64,000 bases of DNA from an uncultured Bacteroidales bacterium. GTDB lineage: Bacteria; Bacteroidota; Bacteroidia; Bacteroidales; Muribaculaceae. Each line of letters begins with the position of its first letter. The stretch's first letter is position 1. The translations under genes were made by a program, and so were the position numbers. The notes under the pieces are model-generated. The model saw nothing but the letters and a program-made list of their open reading frames with translations, had not been told where the DNA came from and searched no databases. This document shows positions 1 through 9,040 of the stretch, one piece after another. The stretch spans positions 49,086 through 113,085 of the forward strand of contig CADBNR010000063.1 in the NCBI GenBank assembly GCA_902796035.1. Direction: 5' to 3'.

Positions 1-570
1 GGCATGATTACATGGATAGTGGTCGCATCAATGGTATTCTCGTCAATGAAAAGTAAGGGAGGACGCCTCAACACCCTGATGACTCCGGCCTCAAACGCCG
101 ACAAATACTGGGTAGCGTTTTTTAGCGTATTCGTGGGAGGCTTCCTGCTCATTGCCATAGCTTACCCGATGATCGAGATAGGACGCAACATTGGTTCGCT
201 GATCATGTTCCATGAGTTCGCCGGGTTCTACTGGCCGCAAGATGAACTTTTCTCCTCCTCATGGTCCGCTTTCATCAGGAATGCTGTGATTATGTCGTTC
301 ATCCTCTCCACTTACTTCTTCGGAGCCGTCAAATGGCCGAGACTGTCGTTCCTAAAGACTTCCGGCATCTGGGTGGCATTGATATTCGTATTCGCCATGT
401 TGTTGGGAGGCACGGTAAGTTACATGATCACTCACGGATACGAGGTAGAATGGCTCGTGTCGTACACCGTCCGCTTCTGGATCATAATAGGCGCTGTATT
501 CGCCGGCACGGTGTTTTTCTGCTGGCTGACGTATTACACATTTAAGAAACAGTATGTGATAGGCCGATGA
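1..570 (+). CDS. Integral membrane protein, left end cut by the window (possible ABC-2-type permease)
   Basis: This frame is open from the first base, so the true start probably lies outside the window; the first visible ATG is at position 4. About 188 residues are seen, with four to five hydrophobic segments (near residues 35-60, 90-110, 120-140 and 155-178) and a basic tail, so it sits in the inner membrane. I do not recognise a family motif. It overlaps the next gene, a GntR/YtrA-type regulator, by four bases. That arrangement is typical of small ABC transporter operons, so an ABC-2-type membrane subunit is a reasonable inference but is not proven. Confidence 0.6.
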   Translation, partial: GMITWIVVASMVFSSMKSKGGRLNTLMTPASNADKYWVAFFSVFVGGFLLIAIAYPMIEIGRNIGSLIMFHEFAGFYWPQDELFSSSWSAFIRNAVIMSFILSTYFFGAVKWPRLSFLKTSGIWVALIFVFAMLLGGTVSYMITHGYEVEWLVSYTVRFWIIIGAVFAGTVFFCWLTYYTFKKQYVIGR

Positions 571-938
571 ATTTCAACGACAACAAACCGATATATCTGC
601 AGATAGCGGATTCTCTGATGGATTCCATAGTCCGCGGGGAGCTGCCGGACGAGAGCCGCCTCCCCTCCGTGCGCGACTACGCCATCGAAGCGGGCGTGAA
701 CCCCAACACCGTTATGCGTACCTTCGTCTGGCTGCAACAACAGGAACTCATCTATATGAAAAGGGGCATCGGATACTTTGTCGCGCCTAATGCATGCGCA
801 AGGATACTGCAGATGCGCAAGGAGTACTTCTTCGACCACGAGGCTAACTACTTCTTCGACCGACTCTCATCCTTCGGCATCTCGCCCGAACAGCTAATGA
901 ACGCTTATACCGATTTTCTCGCAAACTCCACTAAATAA
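567..938 (+). CDS. GntR family transcriptional regulator, YtrA-like
   Basis: This is a short (123 aa) one-domain regulator. Residues 5-75 match the GntR winged helix: an N-terminal PIYLQIADSLMDSIVRGEL helix, the LPSVRDYA recognition region, VNPNTVMR, and the GxGYFV wing. The C-terminal part is only a short helical tail with no large effector domain, which is the YtrA pattern. Such regulators usually repress an adjacent ABC transporter operon. The gene overlaps the upstream membrane protein (ATGA) and is 10 bases before the outer-membrane protein gene, so the three are probably co-transcribed. The ligand is unknown. Confidence 0.9.
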   Translation: MNFNDNKPIYLQIADSLMDSIVRGELPDESRLPSVRDYAIEAGVNPNTVMRTFVWLQQQELIYMKRGIGYFVAPNACARILQMRKEYFFDHEANYFFDRLSSFGISPEQLMNAYTDFLANSTK

Positions 939-948
939 CTGAACTGAA

Positions 949-3180
949 ATGAAATGCATATATTTGTTACCGGCATTGCTGATGTCGGCAGGCACCCTCA
1001 CTACCCTGGCCCAGGAGCCTGCGGACACAGTTCCAGAACCGGAAGTATCCGTCAATCTCGATGATTTCGTGGTCACTGCCCGGAAAGAGGTGATAAAGTC
1101 CGACGGCGCCAAGCTGACCTACGATGTAAGCGAAGATGAGTCGACCAAAGGCCAGACTCTGCTCGACGCCCTGAAGAAGGTGCCTATGGTTACTGTCGAT
1201 GCCCAGGACAACATACAGATCAACGGCAATTCCGGCTTCAAGATCTACGTCAACGGCAAGGAAGACGTGATGATGGAAGCCAACTACCAGAAGATATTCA
1301 AGGCCATGCCGGCCGAGTCGGTCAAGAAGATAGAGGTGCTGACCGAACCCGGCGCCAAATACGATGCCGAGGGTTTCGGAGGAATCCTGAACCTGATTAC
1401 GGAGACCCAGCAGCGACGCGACGGCTATTCGGGCACTCTGGCAGCCGGATACGGCACGAAACAGGGTTATTTGAGCGCATACGGCACCGTCAAGGCCGAC
1501 AAGGTAATGGTGAGCCTCAACCTCACTGGAGCCATGGACGGATTTATGCCAAACAAGAACATTAATGAGTCTGAAACGGAATATCTGCACTCTGAAACCG
1601 ACCGGCGTCTCGTAACCAACGGACGGCAGAAATTCAACTTCGGATACGAGAGCGTGGGACTTAACATGAGTTGGGAGCCCTCCTCGCGACATCTATTCAC
1701 AATGGGAGGCAGTTTCAACAACGTAAACGCCAAGGTGAAGGAATTCACCAACTCCAACATCATGTTTGACGCTGCCGGCAACCGGCGCTGGAGCTACGAC
1801 CTGAACGTTGACAAGGGCAAGATCTGGAACCAGGGAGCTTCGGCCAACGCATCCTACCGCATCGGATTCAACGACATGAGCACACACCGAATCATATTCG
1901 CCTATATGTTCGATTACGGTAAGAATTTCATGGACATCACCACCAACACCACCAACGGCGATAACTATCCCATCCTGACACCCTGGCAGGATATCACCAA
2001 CCATGAGTATACGCGCCAACATACGGTTCAGGCCGACTATTCCAATCCATTCGGTGACGGCAACCATACACTCGATGCCGGATTCAAGGGGATATTCCGC
2101 CGCAACACGGCCATCTCGGGTCTTTTGGTCGGTGACTCGAAGGAGAATATGCTTCCACAGGACAACGACAACGACAACATCAATCAGAACATGGACATCT
2201 ACGCCGGCTATCTGGCCTACAACGGATCGTTCGCAGGCAAATTCGGACTGACAGCCGGCATACGATATGAGCATACTGCCATGAACCTGGTATATCATGA
2301 CAAGACAAAAGCAGGCTTCAGCTCGCATCTCAACGACTGGGTGCCTAACACCGCGCTGACCTACATCTTCGGACCGGCAACCAATCTGCGCCTGGCCTAT
2401 CAGATGCGTATCTCGCGCCCCTCACTGTCGCAAGTGAACCCATACGAACTGAAGTTCAGCGACCAGGACATCAACAAGGGTAACCCCGATCTGACCAGTG
2501 AACGCAACAATGTGGTGTCGCTGACCTATACCAATTTCGGTCGGCTTCTGGGCGGAAATATCAAGCTCAGCTACGAGCAGACCGACAACTCGATTATAAG
2601 CTACACCCGATACGAGGGCATCGCCGCCATACACACATACGGCAACTATGGACTCCGACGCATGGTGGGCCTGAGTGGATTCCTGAATTGGAATATAACA
2701 AACTCCATGTCGCTGTCGGTGAACGGATCGGTCAGATATACCGACATCAACGCCCGTAAGATCAACCAGCGCTCGCACGGCTGGAGCGGCAACTACGGCA
2801 TCAACTGGAACTACAGTGCCCCGAAGGGATTCAAGTTCAATGTCGGCGGCGGCCAGAACATACACGAGATCACCGCGCAGGGTTACAACACAGGTTACTA
2901 TTACTACGGACTCGGTGTGAACAAGACGTTCCTGAAGGACAACTCGCTGAACGTGGGTCTGAGTGCCTGGAACTTCATGCGTGCATATCAGGGAGGCTCA
3001 TGGCATACCAATACACCCGACACTCGCAGTGTGGCACGCTGGTCGCAATGGAGCCCGAGCATATCGCTCACCATCAGCTGGAATTTCGGGCATCTCAAGG
3101 AGAAAGTGAAGGATTCCGGGCTCGACATCAATCCCGATGACACCTCCACAACCAAGGGCAAATCCTCGATATCGATGTAA
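949..3180 (+). CDS. TonB-dependent receptor-like outer-membrane beta-barrel protein (OMP_b-brl_3 type)
   Basis: The 743-residue product begins with a Sec signal peptide ending near TLAQ. A plug-like domain follows at about residues 40-150 (VVTARKEVIKSDG, LLDALKKVPMVTVD, INGNSGFKIYVNGKE, VKKIEVLTEPGAKYDAEG). The rest has the alternating aromatic pattern of a large outer-membrane barrel. It lacks the N-terminal carboxypeptidase-like domain that many relatives carry. Members of this family are receptors or channels of unknown substrate, often found with GntR-ABC operons as here. It lies 10 bases after the GntR gene. The substrate cannot be told from sequence. Confidence 0.88.
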   Translation: MKCIYLLPALLMSAGTLTTLAQEPADTVPEPEVSVNLDDFVVTARKEVIKSDGAKLTYDVSEDESTKGQTLLDALKKVPMVTVDAQDNIQINGNSGFKIYVNGKEDVMMEANYQKIFKAMPAESVKKIEVLTEPGAKYDAEGFGGILNLITETQQRRDGYSGTLAAGYGTKQGYLSAYGTVKADKVMVSLNLTGAMDGFMPNKNINESETEYLHSETDRRLVTNGRQKFNFGYESVGLNMSWEPSSRHLFTMGGSFNNVNAKVKEFTNSNIMFDAAGNRRWSYDLNVDKGKIWNQGASANASYRIGFNDMSTHRIIFAYMFDYGKNFMDITTNTTNGDNYPILTPWQDITNHEYTRQHTVQADYSNPFGDGNHTLDAGFKGIFRRNTAISGLLVGDSKENMLPQDNDNDNINQNMDIYAGYLAYNGSFAGKFGLTAGIRYEHTAMNLVYHDKTKAGFSSHLNDWVPNTALTYIFGPATNLRLAYQMRISRPSLSQVNPYELKFSDQDINKGNPDLTSERNNVVSLTYTNFGRLLGGNIKLSYEQTDNSIISYTRYEGIAAIHTYGNYGLRRMVGLSGFLNWNITNSMSLSVNGSVRYTDINARKINQRSHGWSGNYGINWNYSAPKGFKFNVGGGQNIHEITAQGYNTGYYYYGLGVNKTFLKDNSLNVGLSAWNFMRAYQGGSWHTNTPDTRSVARWSQWSPSISLTISWNFGHLKEKVKDSGLDINPDDTSTTKGKSSISM

Positions 3181-3189
3181 TCCCAAAAT

Positions 3190-3220
3190 TTTGATATGTT
3201 GTCTCTTTTAATTAATTTTG
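3190..3220 (+). promoter_or_regulatory. Promoter upstream of ftsY
   Basis: TTTG at 3190-3193 is followed after 19 bases by TAATTTTG at 3213-3220. This fits the Bacteroidetes primary sigma factor consensus (TTTG, N19-20, TAnnTTTG). The predicted start near 3224 leaves a leader of almost 90 bases before ftsY. Confidence 0.7.
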
Positions 3221-3237
3221 TAGGTTAAAAGCCCTGT

Positions 3238-3283
3238 AATAATCGGCCCGGACCGAAGCGGACTTTCGGCCCGGCCGGTTATT
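3238..3283 (+). promoter_or_regulatory. Strong hairpin in the ftsY leader
   Basis: AATAATCGGCC at 3238-3248 pairs with GGCCGGTTATT at 3273-3283, with one G-U pair and further GC pairing inside (CGG with CCG). It could be the terminator of the preceding barrel gene, but there is no T-run after it and it lies downstream of the ftsY promoter. A structured 5' leader is therefore the simpler reading. Confidence 0.4.
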
Positions 3284-3311
3284 CGGCAGCATATACCCTT
3301 ATTTAGAAATT

Positions 3312-4304
3312 ATGGGATTTAAAGATTTTTTTTCGCGTAAGAAGAAAGACCAGGAGCAGATCCGCCAGGAGCAGGAAACCCTGGACAGCGGTCTGACCAA
3401 GACCAAAGAAAGCGTATGGAGCAAGATCTCGCACGCCATCGCCGGCAAGAGCTCGGTGGACGACGAAGTCCTTGACAATCTTGAGGAGGCGTTCGTGACC
3501 AGCGACGTCGGCACCGACACAACTCTGGAGATAATAGACCGTCTGCAGAAGCGTGTGGCCCAGGACAAGTATGTGGGCAGCGAGGAGCTTCGCACGCTGT
3601 TGGCGGACGAAATAACCCAGATGCTCGAGAAGCCGGAGAATTCCGGTCGCCTCGAGGACTTCGAAATTCCGGACACCAACGGCGAGCCTTACGTAATAAT
3701 GGTGGTCGGCGTCAACGGAGTGGGCAAGACCACGACCATCGGCAAGTTAGCTTATCAGTACAAGCAGGCAGGCTATAAGGTGGTGCTGGGCGCAGCCGAT
3801 ACGTTCCGCGCTGCAGCCATCGAACAGCTTGACATCTGGGGTGAGCGCGTGGGAGTGCCCGTAGTGAAACAGAAGATGGGCAGCGACCCGGCCGCCGTGG
3901 CTTTCGACACCGTCAGCTCGGCCAAGGCTCAGGGCGCAGACGTAGTGATAATAGACACGGCAGGCCGTCTGCACAACAAGGTAGGTTTGATGAACGAGCT
4001 TACGAAAATCAAGAACGTAATGAAGCGCGTGGTGCCCGACGCTCCGCAGGAGATCCTGCTGGTGCTTGACGGTTCTACAGGACAGAACGCATTCGAACAG
4101 GCCCGTCAGTTCGTGGCAGCCACCGAGGTAAACAACCTGGCCATAACCAAGCTGGATGGCACCTCCAAGGGTGGCGTTGTGATAGGCATAAGCCATCAGT
4201 TCAAGATTCCGGTGAAGTACATCGGTCTCGGCGAGAAAATTCAGGACCTGCAGATATTCCACCCCGACGAGTTCGTTCGTTCCCTTTTCGGCAACGCTAT
4301 CTGA
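3312..4304 (+). CDS. ftsY: Signal recognition particle receptor FtsY
   Basis: FtsY is the membrane-associated GTPase that receives ribosomes bound to the signal recognition particle and hands them to the Sec translocon. The 330-residue protein has a short charged N-terminus (the acidic A domain is almost absent), a helical N domain to about residue 115, and a full G domain. Visible motifs are the P-loop GVNGVGKTT at 133-141, DTFRAAA at about 163-169, DTAGRL at 215-220 and TKLDGT near 280. It starts the ftsY-rimO-menF run, nine bases before rimO. In many Bacteroides the ribosomal protein genes rpmB and rpmG lie just upstream of ftsY; they are not there here. Confidence 0.97.
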   Translation: MGFKDFFSRKKKDQEQIRQEQETLDSGLTKTKESVWSKISHAIAGKSSVDDEVLDNLEEAFVTSDVGTDTTLEIIDRLQKRVAQDKYVGSEELRTLLADEITQMLEKPENSGRLEDFEIPDTNGEPYVIMVVGVNGVGKTTTIGKLAYQYKQAGYKVVLGAADTFRAAAIEQLDIWGERVGVPVVKQKMGSDPAAVAFDTVSSAKAQGADVVIIDTAGRLHNKVGLMNELTKIKNVMKRVVPDAPQEILLVLDGSTGQNAFEQARQFVAATEVNNLAITKLDGTSKGGVVIGISHQFKIPVKYIGLGEKIQDLQIFHPDEFVRSLFGNAI

Positions 4305-4313
4305 TACTGACAG

Positions 4314-5621
4314 ATGTACAGAAAAAACAAGATAGACATTGTGACCATGGGATGCTCCAAGAATCTGATAGATTCGGAGCGTCTGTTGCGCCGCCTGGCC
4401 GCTAAGGGTTACGAGACCGAGCACGATCCCGACACCCCCAACGGCGAGTATGTGGTTGTGAACACCTGCGGCTTTATCGGCGACGCCAAGGAGGAGTCGG
4501 TGATGATGCTGCTGGAGTTGGCCGAGCTTAAGAAGAAACACAAGATAGGTCACATCGTGGTGATGGGATGCCTCTCCGAGCGATACCGCGACTCTCTCCC
4601 GGCCGAGATGCCTGAAGTTGATACATGGTACGGAAAGTTTGACTGGACGGGATTCATCGACTCGCTCCCCGACCTTTCCGGGCAGCAGACCCCCAATGCA
4701 TGGGAGCGCGACCTCACCACTCCCCCTCACAGTGCCTATCTCAAGATATCCGAAGGATGCAACCGTTTCTGCGCCTTCTGCGCCATTCCCCTGATAACGG
4801 GACGACACAAGTCACGTCCCGCCGATGAGATTATAGACGAAGTGCGCGACCTGGTGTCAAAGGGTGTGAAGGAATTCAACGTCATAGCCCAGGACCTGTC
4901 GTCGTACGGCATGGACATCGACGGCAAGCATCATCTTGCGGAACTGATCGACCGCATGGCCGAAGTGCCGGGCGTAGAATGGATTCGTCTGCACTATGCC
5001 TATCCGGCAGACTTCCCCATGGACATCCTTGACGTGATGGCACGCCGTGACAACGTATGCAAATACCTTGACATCGCGTTGCAGCATATCTCGGACAATG
5101 TGCTGACGGCCATGCGTCGCCACATTGATAAGGAGAAGACCTTAGAGCTCCTGAAGCAGATTCGCGAGCGTGTGCCCGGCATCAAGATCCGCACCACGCT
5201 GATGGTCGGATTTCCCGGCGAGACTGAGGCAGACTTCGACGAGCTGATGGAATTCGTGCGCACGCAGAAATTCGACCGCATGGGTGCATTTGCCTATTCG
5301 GAGGAGGAAGACACCTACGCCCAGCTGCATTATGAAGACAGCATTCCGGAAGACACCAAGCAGCAGCGTCTGGACCGCCTCATGGAACTGCAGGAAAATA
5401 TCAGCGACGAACTCACTTCCGAAATGGTCGGTCAAAAGGTACGCCTGCTTGTAGACGAACGTGAAGGCGACAAACTGATATGCCGTTCGCAATGGGACAG
5501 CCCGGAAGTGGACATGACATATACCGTCTATGGATCGGACGCTCAGCCCGGCGACTTCATCGAGGCTGAAATCACCGAGGCATATCCATTCGACTTCGTG
5601 GCTAAAGAAATTAAAAAGTAA
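4314..5621 (+). CDS. rimO: Ribosomal protein S12 methylthiotransferase RimO
   Basis: RimO is a radical-SAM enzyme that adds a methylthio group to the conserved aspartate of ribosomal protein S12. The 435-residue protein has the N-terminal UPF0004 domain with cluster cysteines C14, C52 and C86. The radical-SAM CxxxCxxC motif follows (EGCNRFCAFC; C149, C153, C156), and a C-terminal TRAM domain covers about the last 65 residues. The VTMGCSKNLIDSE start favours RimO over MiaB. Its stop overlaps the ATG of menF (TAATG). Confidence 0.97.
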   Translation: MYRKNKIDIVTMGCSKNLIDSERLLRRLAAKGYETEHDPDTPNGEYVVVNTCGFIGDAKEESVMMLLELAELKKKHKIGHIVVMGCLSERYRDSLPAEMPEVDTWYGKFDWTGFIDSLPDLSGQQTPNAWERDLTTPPHSAYLKISEGCNRFCAFCAIPLITGRHKSRPADEIIDEVRDLVSKGVKEFNVIAQDLSSYGMDIDGKHHLAELIDRMAEVPGVEWIRLHYAYPADFPMDILDVMARRDNVCKYLDIALQHISDNVLTAMRRHIDKEKTLELLKQIRERVPGIKIRTTLMVGFPGETEADFDELMEFVRTQKFDRMGAFAYSEEEDTYAQLHYEDSIPEDTKQQRLDRLMELQENISDELTSEMVGQKVRLLVDEREGDKLICRSQWDSPEVDMTYTVYGSDAQPGDFIEAEITEAYPFDFVAKEIKK

Positions 5622-6679
5622 TGACAAAACACGTTTACGCGTTCAAGTACAGACTCCCCGGTGCAACTGAATTTTGTAACGGTATGTCTGACCATTGCCT
5701 GGAACAGCCCGAAGGTCGCGGCTTTGTCATTGCACCCTTCCTGCCCCACTCTCCAATGATATTCATACCGGCCGACCGCGAATGCGAGTCCGACACCTTC
5801 AGTGAGGCACTACGCCTTAACGGACATGGCCTCTGCGCACCGTTCCCCGAGGCATCCACCACACCCGATCAATTGGCCGATGAGGTGGAGATCATCAAGG
5901 CTCTGGAGCGCGTAGGCAAACTCACGAAAGCTGTGGCGGCGAGGTGTCTGCTTCACGACGCACTCACCGACATCAACACTCTGTTCGACTCCCTGTGCCG
6001 GAATTATCCCGATGCGTTCGTGTATCTTTTCTCTACGCCCGAGTCTGGCACTTGGATTGGTGCCACTCCAGAAGCGCTGCTGGAGAATGACGGCAAGGAA
6101 TTGCATACCATGGCTCTGGCCGGCACGCACCGCGACAACGACACCGACGACTGGGACGCCAAGAACCGACGCGAACATGACGTGGTGACGAAATACATCA
6201 TGGACTGCTTCACGGATTTCGGACTCACGCCCTTTGCAGACAAGCCTGTCACCAAGATGGCGGGTCCCGTGGAGCATCTGATGACGCGCATCAGCGTCCC
6301 GGCCTCTGACACTCTCGATGTGCTTCAGCTGATAGACATATTGGCGCCCACGCCAGCCCTGTGCGGTATGCCGCGCGAACTCGCCGCCGAGACGATAGCG
6401 CAACAGGAGCATTTCGAACGCTCTTTCTTTGGCGGCTACTGTGGCCCGTGGAATGGCTATGACAGCTTCAGCCTGTTCGTAACCCTCCGCTGCGCCCATA
6501 TCGCGCCTGACCGCGCCGTGCTGTACGCCGGCGCCGGCATCATGCCCGAGTCCGACCCCGCCTCCGAATGGGCTGAGATAGACCGCAAGCTCTCCACCCT
6601 CACCTCTCTCTTTCCTCCCCATATTGTGGCTGAATCCATTCCGGACCCTCCCCATATTGTCGCGAAGCCGTTTCCGTAA
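5621..6679 (+). CDS. menF: Isochorismate synthase (chorismate-binding enzyme family)
   Basis: The enzyme converts chorismate to isochorismate, the first committed step to menaquinone. At 352 residues it is short for the family; the N-terminal part is reduced. The chorismate-binding core is clear: AGTHRDND followed by EHDVVTKYI, HLMTRISVP, LAPTPALCGMPRELA, and FFGGYCGPW. Isochorismate synthase is preferred over anthranilate or aminodeoxychorismate synthase because no glutamine-amidotransferase partner is nearby, but this is inference, and no other men genes are in the window. The last 20 residues contain PPHIVA twice, from a small DNA duplication, and look like a non-functional tail. Confidence 0.85.
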   Translation: MTKHVYAFKYRLPGATEFCNGMSDHCLEQPEGRGFVIAPFLPHSPMIFIPADRECESDTFSEALRLNGHGLCAPFPEASTTPDQLADEVEIIKALERVGKLTKAVAARCLLHDALTDINTLFDSLCRNYPDAFVYLFSTPESGTWIGATPEALLENDGKELHTMALAGTHRDNDTDDWDAKNRREHDVVTKYIMDCFTDFGLTPFADKPVTKMAGPVEHLMTRISVPASDTLDVLQLIDILAPTPALCGMPRELAAETIAQQEHFERSFFGGYCGPWNGYDSFSLFVTLRCAHIAPDRAVLYAGAGIMPESDPASEWAEIDRKLSTLTSLFPPHIVAESIPDPPHIVAKPFP

Positions 6680-6754
6680 GGAGCTCCGCTCCCGGCGCCT
6701 CCGGCACTCCCTCCCTCTCCCCCATTAGCAAACACAACACCAAACAACATAACT

Positions 6755-8794
6755 ATGAGAACCAAAGCATTATTGGCACTTGCTCTTGCAGCCGCTGCCG
6801 TTCCCGGCATTGCTCAGGAGCATCTGAAGAGTCTCGACGGCAAAGGCCTCGACCCCAACATCTCGCCTAAGGAGGATTTCTACGGCCACGTGAATTCCAA
6901 GTGGATGAAGGATCACCCCCTCAGCCCCGAGTACAGCCGCTACGGCCAGTTCAACATCCTGAACGATTCGAGCAACAACCGCGTACAGCGTCTGGTTATG
7001 GGCCTGGCCGCCACCAATCCCGCAAAAGGCACCAACGCCTATAAGATCGCCAACATCTATGAGCTGGCTATGGACTCGGTGCGCCGCAACCGCGAGGGCG
7101 CCGCTCCCATCAAGGCCGACCTGGCCAAGATCGAGAACACCAAGCCCGAGGATATGGAGAACCTGCTGATCTGGATTCACCGCAACTACGGCTCGCCTTT
7201 CTTTAACGCCGCTCCGCAGGAGGACCTCGGAAACAGTAACATCTACGCCATGTATGTCGGCTCCACCGGTCTCGGTCTGGGCGACCGCGACTATTACCTG
7301 CTGAAAGACAAGAAGCACAAGGACATCCTGAACGCTTACGACAAACTGATCCAGACCGACATGAAGCTGGCCGGCTACAGTGCCAAGGACGCCAAGCGCA
7401 TCGCCAAGAACGTGATCAAGATAGAGACCTTGCTGGCCGACTCCACATGGACCCGCGAGCAGAGCCGTAACATCCCGGCCATGTACAATGTCCGCACTAT
7501 GGCTAAACTCAAGGAAATGTACCCCAACATTCCCTGGAACCGCTGGTTCAAGGAGACCATGAACATCGACGCGCCGGAGACGGTGATTGTCACCGAGATC
7601 AACACCGTAAAGCAGGCCGACAAGCTGATAAAGACACTGAGCGACCGCGAGAAGAAGGACTACTACCTGTGGGAGTATGTCAGCGGTGCCGCACCCTACC
7701 TGAGCGATGACTTTGCCAACGCAAGCTTCGAGTTCAATAAGGTGATGTCGGGTGTGCAGCAGCAGCGTCCCCGTTGGAAAAAAGCCCTGAGCGCCGTCGA
7801 AGGCGTTATGGGCGAGGGCATCGGTCAGCTCTATGTAGAGAAGTATTTCCCCGAGAGTTCCAAGGAGTACATGCTGCAATTGGTGGAGAACTTGCGCAAC
7901 GCGCTGGGCAAGCACATCATCAACCTTTCGTGGATGAGCGACGACACCAAGGTGCAGGCCATGAAGAAGCTGAACGCATTCACTGTCAAGATCGGTTATC
8001 CCGACAAATGGAAGGACTACTCCCTGCTTGAGATAGATCCGGCCCTCTCATACTATGAGAACATGCACAATGCGGCTATGTGGGCACAGGACCGTTACCT
8101 GGAGAAATGGGGCAAACCCGTCGACAAGTCCGAATGGGGCATGACTCCGCAGACCATCAACGCATACTACAGTCCGCTGGCCAACGAGATCGTATTCCCC
8201 GCCGGTATCCTGCAGGCTCCCTTCTTCGATCCCGAGGCAAGCGATGCTGAGAATTACGGTGGTATCGGCGTGGTGATAGGCCACGAGATGACACACGGAT
8301 TCGACGACCAGGGCTGCAACTTCGACGCAAAGGGCAACATGGTGAACTGGTGGACTCCCGAGGACGCCGAGAAGTTCCAGAAGCTGACACAGGGTCTGGC
8401 CGACCAGTTCAACGAAATCGAGATCTTCCCCGACCTGAAGGCTAACGGTGCTTACACCCTGGGCGAGAACATCGCCGACCACGGAGGTCTGCGCGTGGCT
8501 TACACCGCATGGCTCGACTCCCAGAAGAAGAAAGGCGTGGACATCACCTCCGAGGAGGCCAGGATCGACGGTCTGGATCCCACTCAGGTGTTCTATATGA
8601 ACTACGCCAACCTCTGGGCCAACAACATCCGCGACGAGGAGAAGCGCCGTCTCACCATGGCTGACCCCCACTCGCTCGGAGTGAACCGCGTCAACGTATC
8701 GCTGCGCAACATCGACCCCTTCTTCAAGGCTTTCGGAATCAAGGCCGGCGACAAGATGTTCCGCCCCGAATCCGAACGCATCACCATCTGGTAA
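6755..8794 (+). CDS. Secreted M13 family zinc metallopeptidase (neprilysin/PepO-like)
   Basis: The 679-residue protein starts with a signal peptide (LLALALAAAAVPGIAQ), so it is exported. The N-terminal M13 domain opens with DPNISPKEDFYGHVNSKWM. The catalytic domain has NAYYSP, the zinc motif HEMTH at about residues 510-514 followed by GFDDQG, and the third-ligand motif GENIAD near 570. The C-terminus ends in the family pattern RPESERITIW. M13 enzymes cut short peptides. A second, signal-less member lies at 54118-56064. A strong terminator follows this gene. Confidence 0.95.
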   Translation: MRTKALLALALAAAAVPGIAQEHLKSLDGKGLDPNISPKEDFYGHVNSKWMKDHPLSPEYSRYGQFNILNDSSNNRVQRLVMGLAATNPAKGTNAYKIANIYELAMDSVRRNREGAAPIKADLAKIENTKPEDMENLLIWIHRNYGSPFFNAAPQEDLGNSNIYAMYVGSTGLGLGDRDYYLLKDKKHKDILNAYDKLIQTDMKLAGYSAKDAKRIAKNVIKIETLLADSTWTREQSRNIPAMYNVRTMAKLKEMYPNIPWNRWFKETMNIDAPETVIVTEINTVKQADKLIKTLSDREKKDYYLWEYVSGAAPYLSDDFANASFEFNKVMSGVQQQRPRWKKALSAVEGVMGEGIGQLYVEKYFPESSKEYMLQLVENLRNALGKHIINLSWMSDDTKVQAMKKLNAFTVKIGYPDKWKDYSLLEIDPALSYYENMHNAAMWAQDRYLEKWGKPVDKSEWGMTPQTINAYYSPLANEIVFPAGILQAPFFDPEASDAENYGGIGVVIGHEMTHGFDDQGCNFDAKGNMVNWWTPEDAEKFQKLTQGLADQFNEIEIFPDLKANGAYTLGENIADHGGLRVAYTAWLDSQKKKGVDITSEEARIDGLDPTQVFYMNYANLWANNIRDEEKRRLTMADPHSLGVNRVNVSLRNIDPFFKAFGIKAGDKMFRPESERITIW

Positions 8795-8819
8795 ATCCTA
8801 CATTACATACCTACCTATG

Positions 8820-8848
8820 GAGGCACCGCATCCCGGTGCCTCTTTTTT
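8820..8848 (+). terminator. Intrinsic terminator after the M13 peptidase gene
   Basis: GAGGCACCG (8820-8828) pairs perfectly with CGGTGCCTC (8834-8842) across a five-base loop and is followed at once by six T's. Confidence 0.9.
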
Positions 8849-8888
8849 ATGCTATATACATCTATTTTTGCTGTCGGTTGCTTTTAAT

Positions 8889-8919
8889 TTTGAGGAATGA
8901 AGAATTTGGATTATATTTG
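8889..8919 (+). promoter_or_regulatory. Promoter of serC-serA
   Basis: TTTG at 8889-8892, a 19-base spacer and TATATTTG at 8912-8919 match the Bacteroidetes promoter. The predicted start is near 8923. Confidence 0.75.
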
Positions 8920-8922
8920 CAA

Positions 8923-9040
8923 TAAGAATCGAAGCGACACGAAATTATAAATAAGGGAGCTTCGGTTCGAATCAATGCTTTAATGTCAAACCCATGAAAA
9001 ACTCAGTGGGGAAATCTTAATTAACCCAAAACAGGAAAGC
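8923..9040 (+). promoter_or_regulatory. Long serC leader with an inverted repeat and a mini-ORF
   Basis: The leader is about 118 bases. GAATCGAAGC (8926-8935) can pair with GCTTCGGTTC (8959-8968) with one mismatch. An eight-codon frame follows at 8994-9020, reading MKNSVGKS, with two serine codons. This could be an attenuator or a riboswitch-like element for serine biosynthesis. I do not recognise a known riboswitch class. Confidence 0.35.
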
